DNA of 64,000 nt from Acidovorax sp. Root219 (GCF_001428665.1 NZ_LMIJ01000030.1:1-64000), one strand, 5' to 3'; positions 15,261-24,624 are shown, numbered from the stretch's first letter. The notes: a model not told the origin generated them from the letters alone. Translations and numbers: made by a program.

Positions 15261-16052
15261 TCAGGGCACAGTGTAGTTCGAGCAGTCGGGCACGGGGGTA
15301 TCCGGTACGTAAGCGCGGGCTTGCGGGGCAAAGCGGTACAACCGCTGGTAACTGCATTGGGGATCGCTCACGGTGACCAGGTCGCGTTGCCGAAGAGGCG
15401 GCCCCGCCAGCGAGTCTTTGGAGCGCGACACTCGCCCCGGAAAAGAGGTCGCCTTGCTGCGGTAGCGCAGCACCGGCATGCCTCCTGCAGATGCTCCAGT
15501 CAGTGCAAGGCTGGCGTCGAAGCCGTATTCGTCGTGGCAAGCCCCGGCACGCTGCTTCATGTGATGCTCGCTGAAACACGCGCGGATCGTCGCGCTGCCG
15601 CTTTGCGCAACGCTCAGCACCTCGAACGGCGGTTGACCGGGCACAAACGCGATGAGGTGCAGGGTAGTGGCACTGGCCCCACCGCCGGAATACATGGTCC
15701 GCTCCTGCGCTTGCACGCCTGCCAGGAGACCGCCGTCGAAGCGGACCAGCACCGGCCACAGCTCCATCGACGCATCTTGGCCTGCGGATGGCAGCCCTGC
15801 TATCCGATAGGACGTTTGGGCCGGATCACGCTGGCCGCCAGGCAGCTGCAGGCTCACGTCGGTAGCGCACGCCTGTCCTTCGCAGCCGGATTGCGCTGGG
15901 GCGATTTCGACACAGAGCTTGTCCGGTGCACACCCGAGCGCCGCCCCGTTTTCGGATGGGCTGATCGCCAGCGTGTCCATACGCGGCGGTGCGGCAAAGG
16001 CGGGTAACGATGACGCAAGCAGCATGGCTGCAAAGAGTATTGATTGATACAT
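15261..16052 (-). CDS. Exported hypothetical protein
   Basis: The 263-residue protein starts with a clear signal peptide ('MYQSILFAAMLLASSLPAFA', cut near residue 20-21). The mature part contains several cysteines (for example CAPDKLC, 'GCEGQAC' and 'RACF') that could form disulphides in the periplasm. I do not recognise the family. It converges on the frameshifted DUF4126 gene with a 16-bp gap. There is no partner gene that points to a role. Confidence 0.65.
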   Translation of the reverse strand: MYQSILFAAMLLASSLPAFAAPPRMDTLAISPSENGAALGCAPDKLCVEIAPAQSGCEGQACATDVSLQLPGGQRDPAQTSYRIAGLPSAGQDASMELWPVLVRFDGGLLAGVQAQERTMYSGGGASATTLHLIAFVPGQPPFEVLSVAQSGSATIRACFSEHHMKQRAGACHDEYGFDASLALTGASAGGMPVLRYRSKATSFPGRVSRSKDSLAGPPLRQRDLVTVSDPQCSYQRLYRFAPQARAYVPDTPVPDCSNYTVP

Positions 16053-16146
16053 GGTCGAAATGGGCTGTCTGGCAAGACGAATTTCAGCACAAGGTTGTAC
16101 TGGAGCGGAGTTCGGCAGGCGAGCCCCATCGCCCGCCGGACACAGG

Positions 16147-17142
16147 TCACCCCAACCCCACCGCCCTCTTCATCTCCACCCCTGTCAACCGCAACCGCGG
16201 CCCACTGAGCAGCTCACACATCCGCCCACTCAGCGGCGCCTGCGCCCCATGCTGCACCGCCAGCCGCACCACCGCGCCGCAGATCGCATCGATCTCGGTC
16301 ACGCGGCCGGCCTCCAGGTCGTCCCACATGGAGGAACGGGCACTCGCGTCGATCTGCAGCATGCGCTTGGCCAGGCGGGTGAACAGCCAGTTGGGCAGGC
16401 GCATGACCCTGGGCAGCATGCGGGGCGATACGGCGGTGACCTGGGCGGGGGTGATGCCGGCGCGCTCCATCACGCCCAGGGCCTCGGTCTGCAGGGCGGC
16501 AAAGACGTAACGGCAGTCGCGGTCGAGCAGTTCGTCGCGCAGGGGCAGGTTGGACAGGGCGTTGACAGGGTTGTTCAGGTTGAGCAGCAGTTTGCCCCAC
16601 TGCACGGCGCGGATGTCCTCAGGCAGAACGGTGGCCAGGCCGGCGGTGTTGAAGACTGCGGCCACGGGCTCGGTGGCGGCATCGCGCTGCAGCTGGATGG
16701 CGCCGGCCGTTGCGCGGTGCACCTGGGCGCCGCGCAGTATTACGTTGTAAGGCACCATACCGGCCAGGGCCTTGAGGCTGGGGGCCTGTGCCTTTATACG
16801 GGCCACGTTGTCCACGCCGTTCTGCAGCGAGATGACGGGTATGCCAGGCGCGCACGCAGCAGCCAGCTCGCGCGCGGCGCTTTCGGTGGCGCCGCTTTTC
16901 ACGCAGAGCAGCACCACCGTATCTGGGCCCGGCGCAGCCTCTGCCAGCGTGCCAGCCAGGCGCAGGTGCGCGGCGGGCACATGGGCGCGGTAGCCGTCGA
17001 GGTCGGTGACGGTGAGGCCCTCACGCGCCAGGGGCTCCATGGCGTGGGGGCGGCCGACCAGGCAGACGCTTTGCCCCTGCGCGGCCAGGCGCCCGCCCAC
17101 GTAGCAGCCGATGGCACCTGCGCCCAACACGATGAAGTTCAT
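16147..17142 (-). CDS. panE: 2-dehydropantoate 2-reductase family protein
   Basis: The 331-residue protein opens with a Rossmann fold 'MNFIVLGAGAIGCYVGG' (GxGxxG at residues 8-13). 'SLQNGVDN' and 'GKLLLNLNNPVNAL' match the ketopantoate reductase (PanE/ApbA) family, which reduces 2-dehydropantoate to pantoate with NADPH in coenzyme A synthesis. Bacteria often carry paralogues acting on other keto acids, so true pantoate synthesis is likely but not certain. ATG 17142 is chosen because it starts the Rossmann strand and follows AAGGGG. It lies 61 bp downstream of the histidine kinase gene. Confidence 0.85.
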   Translation of the reverse strand: MNFIVLGAGAIGCYVGGRLAAQGQSVCLVGRPHAMEPLAREGLTVTDLDGYRAHVPAAHLRLAGTLAEAAPGPDTVVLLCVKSGATESAARELAAACAPGIPVISLQNGVDNVARIKAQAPSLKALAGMVPYNVILRGAQVHRATAGAIQLQRDAATEPVAAVFNTAGLATVLPEDIRAVQWGKLLLNLNNPVNALSNLPLRDELLDRDCRYVFAALQTEALGVMERAGITPAQVTAVSPRMLPRVMRLPNWLFTRLAKRMLQIDASARSSMWDDLEAGRVTEIDAICGAVVRLAVQHGAQAPLSGRMCELLSGPRLRLTGVEMKRAVGLG

Positions 17143-17203
17143 ACGATGCAGCCCCTTGATGTTGAGGCGCATTGTGCGGCCAGGATGCCGCCGCAGGTGC
17201 TGC

Positions 17204-18592
17204 CTATGCGACCGGGGTCACCGCCACTCCAGGAAACCGCACCGTCACCCGCAGCCCGCCCAGCCGAGGCGATGCATCGAGCCCCACGCTGGCGCCATGC
17301 GCCTGGGCGATGGCCTGCACGATGGCCAGGCCCAGGCCGCTGCCGGGGGCGTTGTCGGCCGTCTCGCGCACGAAGCGCTGCATCACGCGATCGCGGTGCT
17401 CGGGGGCGATACCGGGGCCGCTGTCTTCCACCACCAGCTCGACCTGCCCGCCATCGGCATGGCGCAGCTGCAGGTCCACCTGGCCGCCTGGGGGCGTGTA
17501 TTTCACGGCGTTGTCGAGCAGGTTGCGCACCAGCATGCGCAGGGCCTCGGGGCGGCCGGGCACGGGGGCAGGGTCGGATTCGAGCAGGCCCATGTCCATG
17601 CCGCGGGCCTGCGCAGCAGGTGCCACGTCGGCCAGGGCGAGCTGGGCCACGGCGCGCAGGTCCACGGCCTCGGTGGGGGTGGGGCCGGCGGCGCTGGCCT
17701 CTTGCCGGGCCAGGGTGAGCAACTGCTCGACCAGGCGCGTGGCGCGGTCGATGCCGGCGGACAGGCGCTCCACCGCGACAGCGCGGGCACCATCGTCGCT
17801 GGCGCGCTGCAGGCCCTGCAGCTGCAGGCGCAGCGCGGCCAGGGGCGAGCGCAGTTCGTGCGCTGCATCGGCCACGAAGTGCTGCTGCGCGGCAAAGGCG
17901 CCCTGCACGCGCTCGAACAGCAGGTTGAGCTCGGTCACCAGGGGCTGGACCTCGTCGGGCAAGGCGGCATCGCTCACGGGCGAGAGGTCGTCGGCCTCGC
18001 GGCGCGCGAGCTGGCGGCGCACGCGCTCCACCGGGGCCAGCGAGCGGCTCACGCCCCACCACACGGCCAGCACCAGCAGCGGCGCCATCACCCCCAGCGG
18101 CGCCAGCGTGCGCAGCGCCAGGGTGCGCGCCATGCCGCTGCGCACGGCCATGTTCTGCGCCACCTGGATGACCTGCGAGCGTGTCTGCAGCGAGAACACG
18201 CGGTAGGTGCCGCCGCGCGCCTGCACGTTGGCAAAGCCCAGCACCGCGATCTGCGGCAGCGCCGCGCCCACGGCGGATTCGAAGATGCGCAGGCCCTCGT
18301 TGGTCCACACCTGCACGATGAATTCGTGGTTCTCGTCCTCGCCCGAGAGGCCCTGGCCCAGGTCGCGCGCATCGGGCGGCAGGCCCGAGCGCAGTGCCAG
18401 CGCGGTCTGCTGCATGTGGTAGTCGAACAGCGAGTCGGCCTCGTCCAGCGCGCTGCGGTAGGCCAGCACGCCCTGCACGGCCCCTGCGAGCAGAATGGCG
18501 GCGAGCAGGAAAATGAGCAACTGCGCGCGCAGCGATCGCGGCAGCAGCGATTGCACTGCGGTGCGCCAGGACTTGGGCTGCGTTGTCGTCAT
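17204..18592 (-). CDS. Sensor histidine kinase (QseC-like)
   Basis: The 462-residue inner-membrane kinase has membrane helices near 21-45 and 160-182 with a periplasmic sensor between. A HAMP-like stretch follows, then the H-box 'HELRSPLAALRLQ' with phospho-acceptor His245. The N box 'LLDNAVKYTPPGG' and G boxes 'DSGPGIAPEHRD' and 'GSGLGLAIVQ' complete the ATPase domain. It forms an operon with the response regulator: its ATG overlaps the regulator stop (ATGA). The sensed signal is not known; the layout resembles QseC/PmrB-type sensors. Confidence 0.9.
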   Translation of the reverse strand: MTTTQPKSWRTAVQSLLPRSLRAQLLIFLLAAILLAGAVQGVLAYRSALDEADSLFDYHMQQTALALRSGLPPDARDLGQGLSGEDENHEFIVQVWTNEGLRIFESAVGAALPQIAVLGFANVQARGGTYRVFSLQTRSQVIQVAQNMAVRSGMARTLALRTLAPLGVMAPLLVLAVWWGVSRSLAPVERVRRQLARREADDLSPVSDAALPDEVQPLVTELNLLFERVQGAFAAQQHFVADAAHELRSPLAALRLQLQGLQRASDDGARAVAVERLSAGIDRATRLVEQLLTLARQEASAAGPTPTEAVDLRAVAQLALADVAPAAQARGMDMGLLESDPAPVPGRPEALRMLVRNLLDNAVKYTPPGGQVDLQLRHADGGQVELVVEDSGPGIAPEHRDRVMQRFVRETADNAPGSGLGLAIVQAIAQAHGASVGLDASPRLGGLRVTVRFPGVAVTPVA

Positions 18593-19248
18593 GCTTTGGG
18601 TACGAGATAGCCGACGCCGCGCACGTTCAAAAGAATGTCGGGGCCGAGCTTCTTGCGCAGGCCGTGGATATAAACCTCCACCGCATTGCTGCTGACCTCG
18701 TCACCCCAGCCGTAGAGCTTGTCTTCGAGCTGCTGGCGCGACAGCACCAGGCCGGGGCGCGCGAGCAGGGGCTCCAGCACGGCCCATTCGCGGCCCGAAA
18801 GGACGACGGGCAGGCCGTTGACGCTGGCCTCGCGCGTGCTGGGGTTGATGCTCACGCCCTTGTGTTCGTACACCGGCTCGGCCCGGCCCGAGGCGCGGCG
18901 CAGCAGCGCGCGGATGCGCGCCAGCAGTTCGTCCAGGTCGTAGGGCTTGAGCACGTAGTCGTCGGCCCCGGCGTCGAGCCCCTCGATGCGCTGGGCCACG
19001 GCATCGCGCGCGGTGGCCACCAGCACGGGCGTGCGGTCCTTGCGCGTGCGCAGGTCGCGCAGCACGGTGATGCCGTCGCGCTTGGGCAGGCCCAGGTCCA
19101 GCATCACCAGGTCATAGGCGTTGGCGCGCAGGGCCGTGTCGGCAGCATCGCCATCGCGCACCCAGTCCACGGCGTAGTGCTCGGCGCGCAGCAGGTCCTG
19201 CACGGCTTCGCCGATCATGGGGTCGTCTTCAACGAGGAGCAGGCGCAT
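18589..19248 (-). CDS. OmpR-family response regulator
   Basis: The 219-residue protein has a receiver domain (acidic pair in 'LLVEDDPM', phospho-acceptor Asp51 in MLDLGLP, Lys in 'YVLKPYDLDELLAR') and a C-terminal winged helix ending 'VEVYIHGLRKKLGPD...VRGVGYL'. It partners the histidine kinase whose start overlaps its stop. Targets are unknown. An in-frame ATG at 19260 is also possible; 19248 starts the conserved first strand. A strong hairpin (19275-19298) and repeat copy C lie upstream. Confidence 0.92.
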   Translation of the reverse strand: MRLLLVEDDPMIGEAVQDLLRAEHYAVDWVRDGDAADTALRANAYDLVMLDLGLPKRDGITVLRDLRTRKDRTPVLVATARDAVAQRIEGLDAGADDYVLKPYDLDELLARIRALLRRASGRAEPVYEHKGVSINPSTREASVNGLPVVLSGREWAVLEPLLARPGLVLSRQQLEDKLYGWGDEVSSNAVEVYIHGLRKKLGPDILLNVRGVGYLVPKA

Positions 19249-19274
19249 GGTGACAAGCATAGCCAATGAATGGG

Positions 19275-19298
19275 AAAGGGCCGCCGAAGCGGCCCTTT
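19275..19298 (-). terminator. Perfect hairpin between degP and the response regulator
   Basis: AAAGGGCCGC (19275-19284) and GCGGCCCTTT (19289-19298) form a perfect 10-bp stem around a CGAA loop. It lies 26 bp before the regulator ATG and after the degP stop. The T-tract is short (three), so it is either a weak terminator separating the two minus-strand genes or a leader structure of the regulator message. Confidence 0.6.
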
Positions 19299-19320
19299 GA
19301 CGGGAAGTTGCCAAACGGAC

Positions 19321-19422
19321 CACAAAGCTCAGCGCAGCGGTCCTGGCCAGGCGTTCCGTCGCAGACAGTACTGAAGGTACGGCAAGACAGAACAACCACG
19401 CCAGGAGCGCTTTTTGGGCCGC
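19321..19422 (-). repeat. Stop-anchored dispersed hairpin repeat, copy C
   Basis: Read on the minus strand, the element begins right after the degP TAA. It runs GCGGCCCAAAAAGCGCTCC, CTGGCGTGGTTG, CTTGCCGTAC, GTACTGTCTGCGAC, GCCTGGCCAGG and a GCTTTGTG end. The order and core are those of copies A and D. The apical GTAC-N5-GTAC stem is kept. Outer arms pair less fully (AAAGC with GCTTT) than in A and D. Confidence 0.8.
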
Positions 19423-20958
19423 TTACCCCAGTCGCACCGGTACGAAAATCTTGTCTCCGTTGCGCTCAATCAGCAAGGCGACCGACTTGCCCGCCTTGGC
19501 CATGGCCGCACGCACCTGCTCGATGTCCTTGGCCGGCGCGCCGTTGATGGCCAGCAGCACGTCGCCCGCCTGCACACCCGCGGCGGCGGCCGGGCCGCGC
19601 GCCTGCTCGACCACCAGGCCAGCGCTCACACCTACCTCGCGGCGCTCATCGGCGTCCAGCGGGCGCAGCGACAGGCCCAGTTGGCCCTTGCCCACAGCCT
19701 CGTCGGCCTTGGCCTGGGCGTTCTTGCCCTTGTCGCTGGCGTCGCCCAAGGTGGCGGTCAGCTCCACCGGCTTGCCCTGGCGCCACACCGACAGGCGTGC
19801 CTTCTGCCCCGGCTGCGCCTGGCCCACCCAGGCCGGCAGGTCGCCCGACGCCACGATGGGCTGGCCGTCCACCTGGCGGATCACGTCGCCCGCCTGCAGG
19901 CCGGCCTTGTCGGCCGGACTGTCCTTGGTGACGCTGGCCACCAGCGCGCCCTCGGGCTTGTCGAGCTGGAAGGATTCGGCAAACGCCTGGTTCACCTCCT
20001 GCACCGCCACACCCAACTGCGCATGGCGCACCTTGCCGGTGGCCACGATCTGCTCCTTGATCTTGTCGGCCAGCTCGATCGGGATGGCGAACGACACGCC
20101 CTGGTAGCCCCCCGAGCGGCTGTAGATCTGCGAGTTGATGCCCACCACCTCGCCACGCCCGTTGAACAGCGGGCCGCCCGAGTTGCCGGGGTTGACGGCC
20201 ACGTCGGTCTGGATGAAGGGCACCAGGCTGTCGTCGGGCAGCGAGCGGCCCTTGGCGCTGACCACGCCGGCGGTCACGCTGTTCTCGAAGCCGAAGGGCG
20301 AGCCGATGGCCAGCACCCATTCGCCCACCTGCAGGTCACGCGTGCTGCCCAGGCGCACCGTGGGCAGGTTCTTGGCCTCGATCTTGAGCACGGCCACGTC
20401 GGTCTTGGGGTCCGAGCCCAGCACCTTGGCACGGAACTCGCGCCGGTCGGTGAGCTTCACGGTGACGTCGCTTGCGCCCTTGACCACATGGGCGTTGGTC
20501 AGCACCAGCCCGTCGGGGCTGACGATGAAGCCCGAGCCCTGGCCGTGCGTGGGCACATTGGGCTGCGCGCCACCGCCACCCGCACCGGGCACGCCGAAGC
20601 GGCGGAAGAATTCGTAGAACGGGTCATCGGGGTCGATGCCGGGCGCCTGGCGCTGCTGGCGCGCGGTGGGGCGCTCGTCGTCGTCATCGCCGCCGGCCTG
20701 GGCACCGCGGGTGCTGCCCGTCACGCTGATGTTGACCACAGCCGGGCCGTTCTGCGCGGTGATCTGCGCAAAGCTGGGCAGGGGCGTGCCTGCGGGCAAG
20801 GCGGTCTGTTGCGCCACCAGGGGTGCCGGCACCGGGGACGAGGCCCGCGCCGTGTGACCGCTGATGAGCCCGGCGCCCGTGGCGCCCAGGGCCCCTGCGG
20901 CGACCAAGGCGGCGATCAGGCGGCGCGGGGTGGATGCGACAAAGCTGGAGGTGTTCAT
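19423..20958 (-). CDS. degP: DegP/HtrA-type periplasmic serine protease (Do family)
   Basis: This 511-residue envelope protease has an N-terminal signal or anchor (residues 11-36) and a linker containing four consecutive Asp. The trypsin-like domain has triad His157 (TNAHVV), Asp187 (KTDVAVL) and Ser260 (GNSGGP). Two PDZ domains follow, near 315-400 and 420-505. It is expected to degrade or refold misfolded periplasmic proteins. It could be named degQ or mucD as easily. The two-component genes downstream are separated from it by repeat copy C and a hairpin, so they are probably not co-transcribed. Confidence 0.93.
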   Translation of the reverse strand: MNTSSFVASTPRRLIAALVAAGALGATGAGLISGHTARASSPVPAPLVAQQTALPAGTPLPSFAQITAQNGPAVVNISVTGSTRGAQAGGDDDDERPTARQQRQAPGIDPDDPFYEFFRRFGVPGAGGGGAQPNVPTHGQGSGFIVSPDGLVLTNAHVVKGASDVTVKLTDRREFRAKVLGSDPKTDVAVLKIEAKNLPTVRLGSTRDLQVGEWVLAIGSPFGFENSVTAGVVSAKGRSLPDDSLVPFIQTDVAVNPGNSGGPLFNGRGEVVGINSQIYSRSGGYQGVSFAIPIELADKIKEQIVATGKVRHAQLGVAVQEVNQAFAESFQLDKPEGALVASVTKDSPADKAGLQAGDVIRQVDGQPIVASGDLPAWVGQAQPGQKARLSVWRQGKPVELTATLGDASDKGKNAQAKADEAVGKGQLGLSLRPLDADERREVGVSAGLVVEQARGPAAAAGVQAGDVLLAINGAPAKDIEQVRAAMAKAGKSVALLIERNGDKIFVPVRLG

Positions 20959-21065
20959 GGTGGTCTGCCTTTCCTAGCAAGAGAGTTGCTGTGATGGAAG
21001 GCAGTGTCAGCACCGACACTTAGGCGAAACTTAGGCGGGCAGCACGGTCTTCGCCGCCCCACGCT

Positions 21066-22175
21066 TCAAAGAAACCGGTACACGATAGCCCCATGCTCCA
21101 CCACGCCCGGCGCCAGCCAACGCATGGGAAAGGCCGGGTGGTTGGGCGCGTCGGGATACTCCATGGGCTCCAGGCAGATGCCGTCGCCGGGCTGCCAAAG
21201 CCAGCCGCCCGGGCTGTTGCCGCGCCCCAGGTCGCGCGCCGGGTCGGCCTTGAGGCCGTGGCCCGCGTACACCTGCACGCCGGGCGCCGTGCTCCACACC
21301 TGCATGCTGCGGCCACTCACCGGCTCGCGCAGGCGCGCGGCCAGGCGCAGGCCAGGGCTGCCGGCCGGCAGGGCGAACGGCGCGCGGGCCGAAACCCCGC
21401 TGTCGAGCACCAGGTAGTGGTCGAGCCCGCCGGCCAGGGCCAGTTGGTCGCCGTGCTGGGCAATGCCTTCGCCCACCATGCGCAGCTCGCGAAAGTCGAA
21501 CGCCGTGCCCTGCACGCCATCGAGTTCACCCAGCGGGCACAGGTCCAGCGCCAACGGCACGTAGCGGCTGGCGGGCACCTGCAGCTGGTGGCGGTGCGTG
21601 CTGCCGGCGCCGGCCAGGTTGAAGAAGGCATGGCCGGTGATGTTGACGATAGTGGGTGCATCGGCCGCCTCGGCGGCCCAGGTCATCTGCAACGCGTTGT
21701 CGGGCGTGACGGCGATGCGCACCGTGAGCCGCACGGTGCCGGGCACGCCATCGTCCTCGGTGCGGAACACATGGCTCAGCGCTATGGCGTCGGCCTGCAC
21801 CTCGTCCACCGCAAACACCTGAAAGCGGCTGCCGCGTGGCCCACCATGGTGGTGGTGCGGGCCGCTGTTGGTGGGCAGCTGCAGCGTCAATGTGCCGCCG
21901 GGAAGCGCCAGTTGCCCGCCGCGCAGCCTCCCGGCCCAGCGGCCGATGAGCGCGCCCATGGAGAGCTGCCCGTCCAGGTAGCCCTGCAGGCTGTCATAGC
22001 CCAGCGCCACATCCACCAGGCCGCCCTGCCCGTCGGGCACAACAATCTGCACCAGCCGCGCGCCGTAGTTGCTGATGGCGACCTGCAGCCCGCCCTCGCC
22101 CCGCAGGATGAACAGGTCGGTGCGCTGGCCGTGCAGGGTCTGCTGGAATGCTTCGCGGTGAAAGAGGTGGGCCAT
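21066..22175 (-). CDS. galM: Aldose 1-epimerase (mutarotase)
   Basis: The 369-residue protein has the mutarotase beta-sandwich signature. It shows 'ISNYGARLVQIVVPD' near the start, 'GPHHHHGG', the catalytic His region 'NITGHAFFNLAG', and the catalytic Glu region 'GICLEPMEYPDAPNHPAFP'. GalM interconverts the alpha and beta forms of aldoses. It lies 9 bp downstream of the EamA exporter gene and is probably co-transcribed with it. The large hexuronate operon ends just upstream at a strong terminator, so a link to hexuronate use is possible but indirect. Confidence 0.92.
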   Translation of the reverse strand: MAHLFHREAFQQTLHGQRTDLFILRGEGGLQVAISNYGARLVQIVVPDGQGGLVDVALGYDSLQGYLDGQLSMGALIGRWAGRLRGGQLALPGGTLTLQLPTNSGPHHHHGGPRGSRFQVFAVDEVQADAIALSHVFRTEDDGVPGTVRLTVRIAVTPDNALQMTWAAEAADAPTIVNITGHAFFNLAGAGSTHRHQLQVPASRYVPLALDLCPLGELDGVQGTAFDFRELRMVGEGIAQHGDQLALAGGLDHYLVLDSGVSARAPFALPAGSPGLRLAARLREPVSGRSMQVWSTAPGVQVYAGHGLKADPARDLGRGNSPGGWLWQPGDGICLEPMEYPDAPNHPAFPMRWLAPGVVEHGAIVYRFL

Positions 22176-22184
22176 ATGCCGAGT

Positions 22185-23120
22185 CTATTTGTTCCCGGCA
22201 GGAGGCGCATCGCGCGTCACCAGCCAGATGCCCACGCACACCAGCACCAGCGCCACCAGATTCTTCCACTCCCACAGCGCCTCGCCCAGAAACACCGCCG
22301 ACAGGCCGGCGCCGAACACCGGCACGGTGAAGTTGAACACGGTGACCTGGCTCACGCGGTTGTGCTTGAGCAGCAGGCTCCACAGCGAGAACGCGGCCGA
22401 GGACAGCAGGGCCAGGTAGACCAGCAAGGTGGTGGATGCGGGGGTGAAGCCGGTGAGCGAGCCGCCCGCGCCCCAGCCCATGGCGAGCAGGGCCGTGCCG
22501 CCTATGGCCAGTTGCCAGCCAGTCATGACGACCGAGTCCATGCGCTGCGAGAGCTGCTTGCCGTAGATGCTGGCGGCGGCCAGCACCAGGGCGGCGAGCA
22601 CCACGAAGCCTTCACCGAGCAGGGTGAAGTCGAGGTCGAGCGTGCCTCGGCCCAGGTTGACCACCATCACGCCGGCAAAGCCCACCAGGCAGCCCCAGAG
22701 CTTGGCATGGCTCAGGCGGTCGTTGTGATAGACCCAGTGCGCCAGCAGCACGCTGAAGAACGTGCCGGTGGCGTTCATGATGGAAGCCTTGACCCCCGTG
22801 GTGTGCGCCACGCCCACGTAGAAGAACACGTACTGCAGCGCGGTCTGCGCCAAGCCCAGCACCACCAGCTGGCGCGCCGAGCCCGGGCCCAGGGCCCACA
22901 CCTTGCGGCCGCTGGCCAGGGCCCAGGCCAGCAGCACCAGGCCCGCGCCGACGAAGCGCCAGCCCGCAAAGACGAGCTGGGTGGGCACGTCGCTCTTGGC
23001 GATGCCGAACCAGGCGTAGCCGGTCTTGATGGCGGGGTAGGAGCTGCCCCAGAGCAGGCAGCACAGTAGTGCCACGGCCACGACCACCCTGCGGTCGGAA
23101 AATCGGGAAACTGCCCCCAT
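22185..23120 (-). CDS. EamA-family (DMT) transporter
   Basis: The 311-residue inner-membrane protein has ten predicted helices in two EamA repeats ('LLCCLLWGSSYPAIKTG' at the start, 'VPVFGAGLSAVFLGEALWEW' near the end). The family exports metabolites; the substrate is unknown. It is followed by galM after 9 bp. Upstream lie GGCGCC-rich hairpins and the terminator of the TRAP operon, so this gene probably has its own promoter in the 150 bp between. Confidence 0.88.
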   Translation of the reverse strand: MGAVSRFSDRRVVVAVALLCCLLWGSSYPAIKTGYAWFGIAKSDVPTQLVFAGWRFVGAGLVLLAWALASGRKVWALGPGSARQLVVLGLAQTALQYVFFYVGVAHTTGVKASIMNATGTFFSVLLAHWVYHNDRLSHAKLWGCLVGFAGVMVVNLGRGTLDLDFTLLGEGFVVLAALVLAAASIYGKQLSQRMDSVVMTGWQLAIGGTALLAMGWGAGGSLTGFTPASTTLLVYLALLSSAAFSLWSLLLKHNRVSQVTVFNFTVPVFGAGLSAVFLGEALWEWKNLVALVLVCVGIWLVTRDAPPAGNK

Positions 23121-23148
23121 GCGGAAATCTCTCAGTCAAAAAGGGAAA

Positions 23149-23199
23149 CGAGGCGCCCAGGGGCGCCCAAAAAGGCAAGAGGCGCCCGGAGGCGCCTCG
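23149..23199. repeat. GGCGCC-rich hairpin cluster
   Basis: Four GGCGCC units occur in 50 bp. The last two form GAGGCGCC (23179-23186), loop CGGA and GGCGCCTC (23191-23198). The outermost units can also pair (CGAGGCGCC with GGCGCCTCG), so alternative folds exist. It sits between the dctM terminator and the EamA start. Confidence 0.55.
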
Positions 23200-23224
23200 T
23201 GGATGCTATCGGTCAGTGCAGGAC

Positions 23225-23267
23225 AAAAAAACGCAGGAGACCCGGCCTCGCCGCCGGGCCCCCTGCG
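23225..23267 (-). terminator. Terminator of the udh-dctPQM operon
   Basis: On the minus strand, two bases after the dctM stop, CGCAGG (23262-23267 complement) pairs with 23232-23237 and CCCGGC/GCCGGG pair inside it. The hairpin is followed by seven T's (A's at 23225-23231). It is a strong rho-independent terminator. Confidence 0.88.
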
Positions 23268-23269
23268 CT

Positions 23270-24562
23270 TCACCCACCACCCTTGAGAACCAAGTCCGGC
23301 AGCCACATGGAGAACTGCGGCACGTAGGTCACGAGCATCAGCGCCACGATGAGCGCGCTGTAGAACGGCCAGATGGTCTTCATCACCTCGCCCACGGAGA
23401 TGCCGCCGATGGTGCAGCCGATGAACTGCGTGGTGCCCACGGGCGGCGTGTTCAGGCCCAGCGCGCAGTTGATCAGGATCACGATGCCGAACTGCTCGGT
23501 GCTCATGCCGAACTGCTGGCAGATGGGCAAGAAGATCGGCGTGCAGATGAGGATGGTGGCCGCCATGTCCAGAAAGGTGCCCAGGATGAACAGGATGATG
23601 TTCACGCTCAGGAAGATGACCCAGGGCGAGGTGCTCATCGACTTGAGTGCCTCGCCGGTGAGCTCGGCCACGCCATACAGGCCGATCAGGTAGCCGAACA
23701 TCGACGAGATGCCGATCAGCAGCAGCACGGTGCCCGTAGTCTTGACGGCCTTGGAGGCGGCCTTGAGGAACTGCTCGCGTGTGAGCTTCTTGTAGACGAA
23801 GACCGAGAGCAAAAGCGCCCACAGCACCGCGACGGACGCTGACTCGGTGGCCGTGAAAGCCCCTGACAGGATGCCCGCGATGATGATGACCACCACGGCA
23901 AGGCCGGGGACGGAGGCGCGGAACGAGATCCACACGATCTCCCAGCCGGGGAAGGTGCCGGCGGGGTAGCCGCGCTTGACGGCCACGAGGTAGGCGGCCG
24001 CCAGGTTGCAGACCGTGAGCAGCAGTGCAGGCACGATGCCGGCGAGGATCAGCGCGGCAATGCTGACCTTGCCGCCAGCGGCCAGCGTGAAGATGATGAG
24101 GTTGTGCGAGGTGGGCATGAGCGCGCCCACCAGCGAGGCGTGGGTGGTCACGTTCACCGCGTAGTCGGCGTGGTAGCCCTCTTTCTTCATCTGCGGGATG
24201 AGCACGGCACCCATGGCCGAGACGTCGGCCACCGGCGAGCCCGAGACGCCGCCGAACAGCGTGCAGGCCAGCACGTTGCTCATGCCCAGGCCGCCGCGCA
24301 CGTGGCCGGCCACGCTCTTGGCGAAGTTGACGATGCGATCGGCAATGCCACCGTACATCATGATCTCGCCGGCAAAGATGAAGAACGGAATCGCCAGGAA
24401 CGAGAACGGGTTCATTCCCGAAATCATCTGCTGGAAGCCCACGGCCAGCGGCAGGCCTTCGTACAGGATGGTGGCCAGCGAGGACAGGCCGATCGAAAAG
24501 GCCACGGGCACGCCCAGCAGCAGCAGGAGCGTGAAGGTCACGCAGAGAATGGTCAACGCCAT
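23270..24562 (-). CDS. dctM: TRAP transporter large permease (DctM family)
   Basis: The 430-residue inner-membrane protein has about twelve helices and the DctM signatures 'VPVAFSIGLSSLATILYEG', 'LGMSNVLACTLFGGVSGSP' and 'NTPPVGTTQFIGC'. It forms the channel of a tripartite ATP-independent transporter driven by an ion gradient. dctP and dctQ precede it in the same operon, and a terminator follows its stop. Context points to hexuronate or a related sugar acid as substrate. Confidence 0.93.
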   Translation of the reverse strand: MALTILCVTFTLLLLLGVPVAFSIGLSSLATILYEGLPLAVGFQQMISGMNPFSFLAIPFFIFAGEIMMYGGIADRIVNFAKSVAGHVRGGLGMSNVLACTLFGGVSGSPVADVSAMGAVLIPQMKKEGYHADYAVNVTTHASLVGALMPTSHNLIIFTLAAGGKVSIAALILAGIVPALLLTVCNLAAAYLVAVKRGYPAGTFPGWEIVWISFRASVPGLAVVVIIIAGILSGAFTATESASVAVLWALLLSVFVYKKLTREQFLKAASKAVKTTGTVLLLIGISSMFGYLIGLYGVAELTGEALKSMSTSPWVIFLSVNIILFILGTFLDMAATILICTPIFLPICQQFGMSTEQFGIVILINCALGLNTPPVGTTQFIGCTIGGISVGEVMKTIWPFYSALIVALMLVTYVPQFSMWLPDLVLKGGG

Positions 24563-24624
24563 GGTGGTGGAATCTTTGTAGGGACGGACGTTAGGGTGCA
24601 GAAGTCAGGTGGGCGCAGCAGCGT

